NCBI GenBank assembly: GCA_965204405.1
Contig: CBDBEN010000004.1
Location: 496,001 to 560,000, forward strand
DNA length: 64,000 nucleotides
Reading direction: 5' to 3'
DNA from: JANQPX01 sp965204405
GTDB taxonomy: Bacteria; Pseudomonadota; Alphaproteobacteria; Geminicoccales; Geminicoccaceae
The notes beneath the pieces are model-generated. The model saw only the letters and a list, made by a program, of their open reading frames with translations. It did no database searches and was not told where the DNA came from. Each line of letters begins with the position of its first letter. Position 1 is the stretch's first letter. Shown here piece by piece: positions 63,509 to 64,000 of this stretch. The position numbers and the translations under genes were made by a program.

Positions 63509-64000
63509 GTGAGCAACACCAAGGAACTGATCATTCCGGATGAGGCACGGCCAAAGGCCGGTGATTATTCCTTCGATCTCGACCGCATGCTATCGGCGGT
63601 TGTCTCGCTCAGGGCCGAGGTGCCCGAGGAAGCCTTCACCGCCCAGGTTCTCGGCACCGAACGGGCCGGCAACGGCGTCGTGATCAGCGACAATGGTCTA
63701 GTGCTTACCATCGGCTATCTGATCACCGAGGCCGAGACCATATGGCTTGCCACCAATGGTGGTCAGGTGGCACCCGCCCATGTTGTGGGCTACGATCAGG
63801 CAAGCGGCTTCGGTATCGTTCAAGCGCTCGCAAAGCTGGACGTCGAACCCCTGCCCTTCGGATCGATCAAGGATATCACCACCACAAACCCCGTGATCAT
63901 CGCCGGTCATGGCGGCCGCAAACATGCCCTCAAAGCCGAGGTGATCGCCAAGCGCGAATTTGCCGGCTATTGGGAATATCTGATCGACGAGGCCCTGTTC
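63509..64000 (+). CDS. S1C trypsin-like (HtrA-fold) protein lacking catalytic His and Asp, N-terminal part
   Basis: 164 residues before the window ends, from a GTG at 63509 with AGAGAGG upstream. The fold matches S1C/HtrA proteases (AGNGVVISDNGLVLTIGYLI, then VVGYDQASGFGIVQAL). The catalytic His is replaced by Tyr70 (TIGY where TNNH is usual) and the catalytic Asp by Gly100 (SGFG where TDLA is usual). No signal peptide is seen. It is probably a non-proteolytic member of the family; the Ser region and any PDZ domain lie outside the window. Confidence 0.82.
   Translation, partial: MSNTKELIIPDEARPKAGDYSFDLDRMLSAVVSLRAEVPEEAFTAQVLGTERAGNGVVISDNGLVLTIGYLITEAETIWLATNGGQVAPAHVVGYDQASGFGIVQALAKLDVEPLPFGSIKDITTTNPVIIAGHGGRKHALKAEVIAKREFAGYWEYLIDEALF

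Noticed and set aside
1..64000. CRISPR arrays, rRNA genes or intact insertion sequences
   Set aside because: No regularly spaced direct repeats, no rRNA-like sequence and no complete transposase were seen when reading both strands.

Overview
The window is high-GC proteobacterial DNA. Several traits point to an alphaproteobacterium, probably of the Rhodospirillales/Geminicoccales type: the short bacterial phosphatidylserine decarboxylase followed by pssA, a DUF6356-type small protein, a CC0125/CC1285-type lipoprotein, non-pyrrolysine MttB, many tripartite solute transporters and a fused LivHM permease. Species cannot be named from sequence alone. Gene density is high, many genes overlap by ATGA-type junctions, and one tRNA (Asp-GTC) is present.

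Layout. 1-5.2 kb: a two-partner secretion pair (TpsB, then TpsA running off the left edge) beside an exported caspase-SUMF1 fusion; this block is more AT-rich in its gaps and appears to abut, and perhaps truncate, a formylglycine-generating enzyme (FGE) gene. 5.2-11.4 kb: LacI regulator plus broken FGE, divergent from a cytoplasmic Cys-type sulfatase and a TctCBA tripartite tricarboxylate-type transporter, with a perfect 24-bp palindrome in front of the sulfatase start. 11.4-12.9 kb: gene-poor scar holding a decayed tyrosine recombinase next to tRNA-Asp. 12.9-19.3 kb: glycerophosphodiesterase, MttB-family methyltransferase, SDR, MFS, Lrp regulator, DUF6356 protein and a class II glutamine amidotransferase. 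19.4-21.6 kb: two coupled cytochrome P460 genes divergent from a LysR regulator. 21.6-27.9 kb: inositol-phosphatase-family enzyme, flavin hydroxylase and VOC dioxygenase on one strand, TRAP transporter (DctPQM) on the other.

28.8-37.9 kb is the most interesting block: one apparent eight-gene minus-strand operon. It encodes a Liv-type ABC importer, then a NicX-like ring-cleaving dioxygenase, an alpha/beta hydrolase in the NicD position, an acyl-CoA-dehydrogenase-fold flavoprotein lacking the usual catalytic Glu, and an acyl-CoA ligase. It reads as an uptake-to-degradation pathway for an N-heteroaromatic or related ring compound that is not the classical nicotinate pathway.

38-46.8 kb is housekeeping and membrane biology: prmC, an MBL-fold hydrolase, GNAT, a degenerate ABC ATPase, aquaporin Z, psd-pssA, a further CDP-alcohol phosphotransferase and an acyl-CoA synthetase. 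47.1-50.9 kb: GDP-mannose dehydratase, GDP-fucose synthase and a WbaP-type initiating sugar transferase. 51.2-53.4 kb: long-chain acyl-CoA ligase and SCP2 protein. 53.4-56.4 kb: cysS with a coupled P-loop kinase-like gene, and a frameshifted Fpg-family glycosylase. 56.5-59.5 kb: methylmalonate-semialdehyde dehydrogenase and omega-transaminase (beta-alanine catabolism). 59.8-64 kb: a secreted M28 peptidase with beta-propeller, PA and PDZ parts, a lipoprotein, and the start of an S1C trypsin-like protein lacking catalytic His and Asp.
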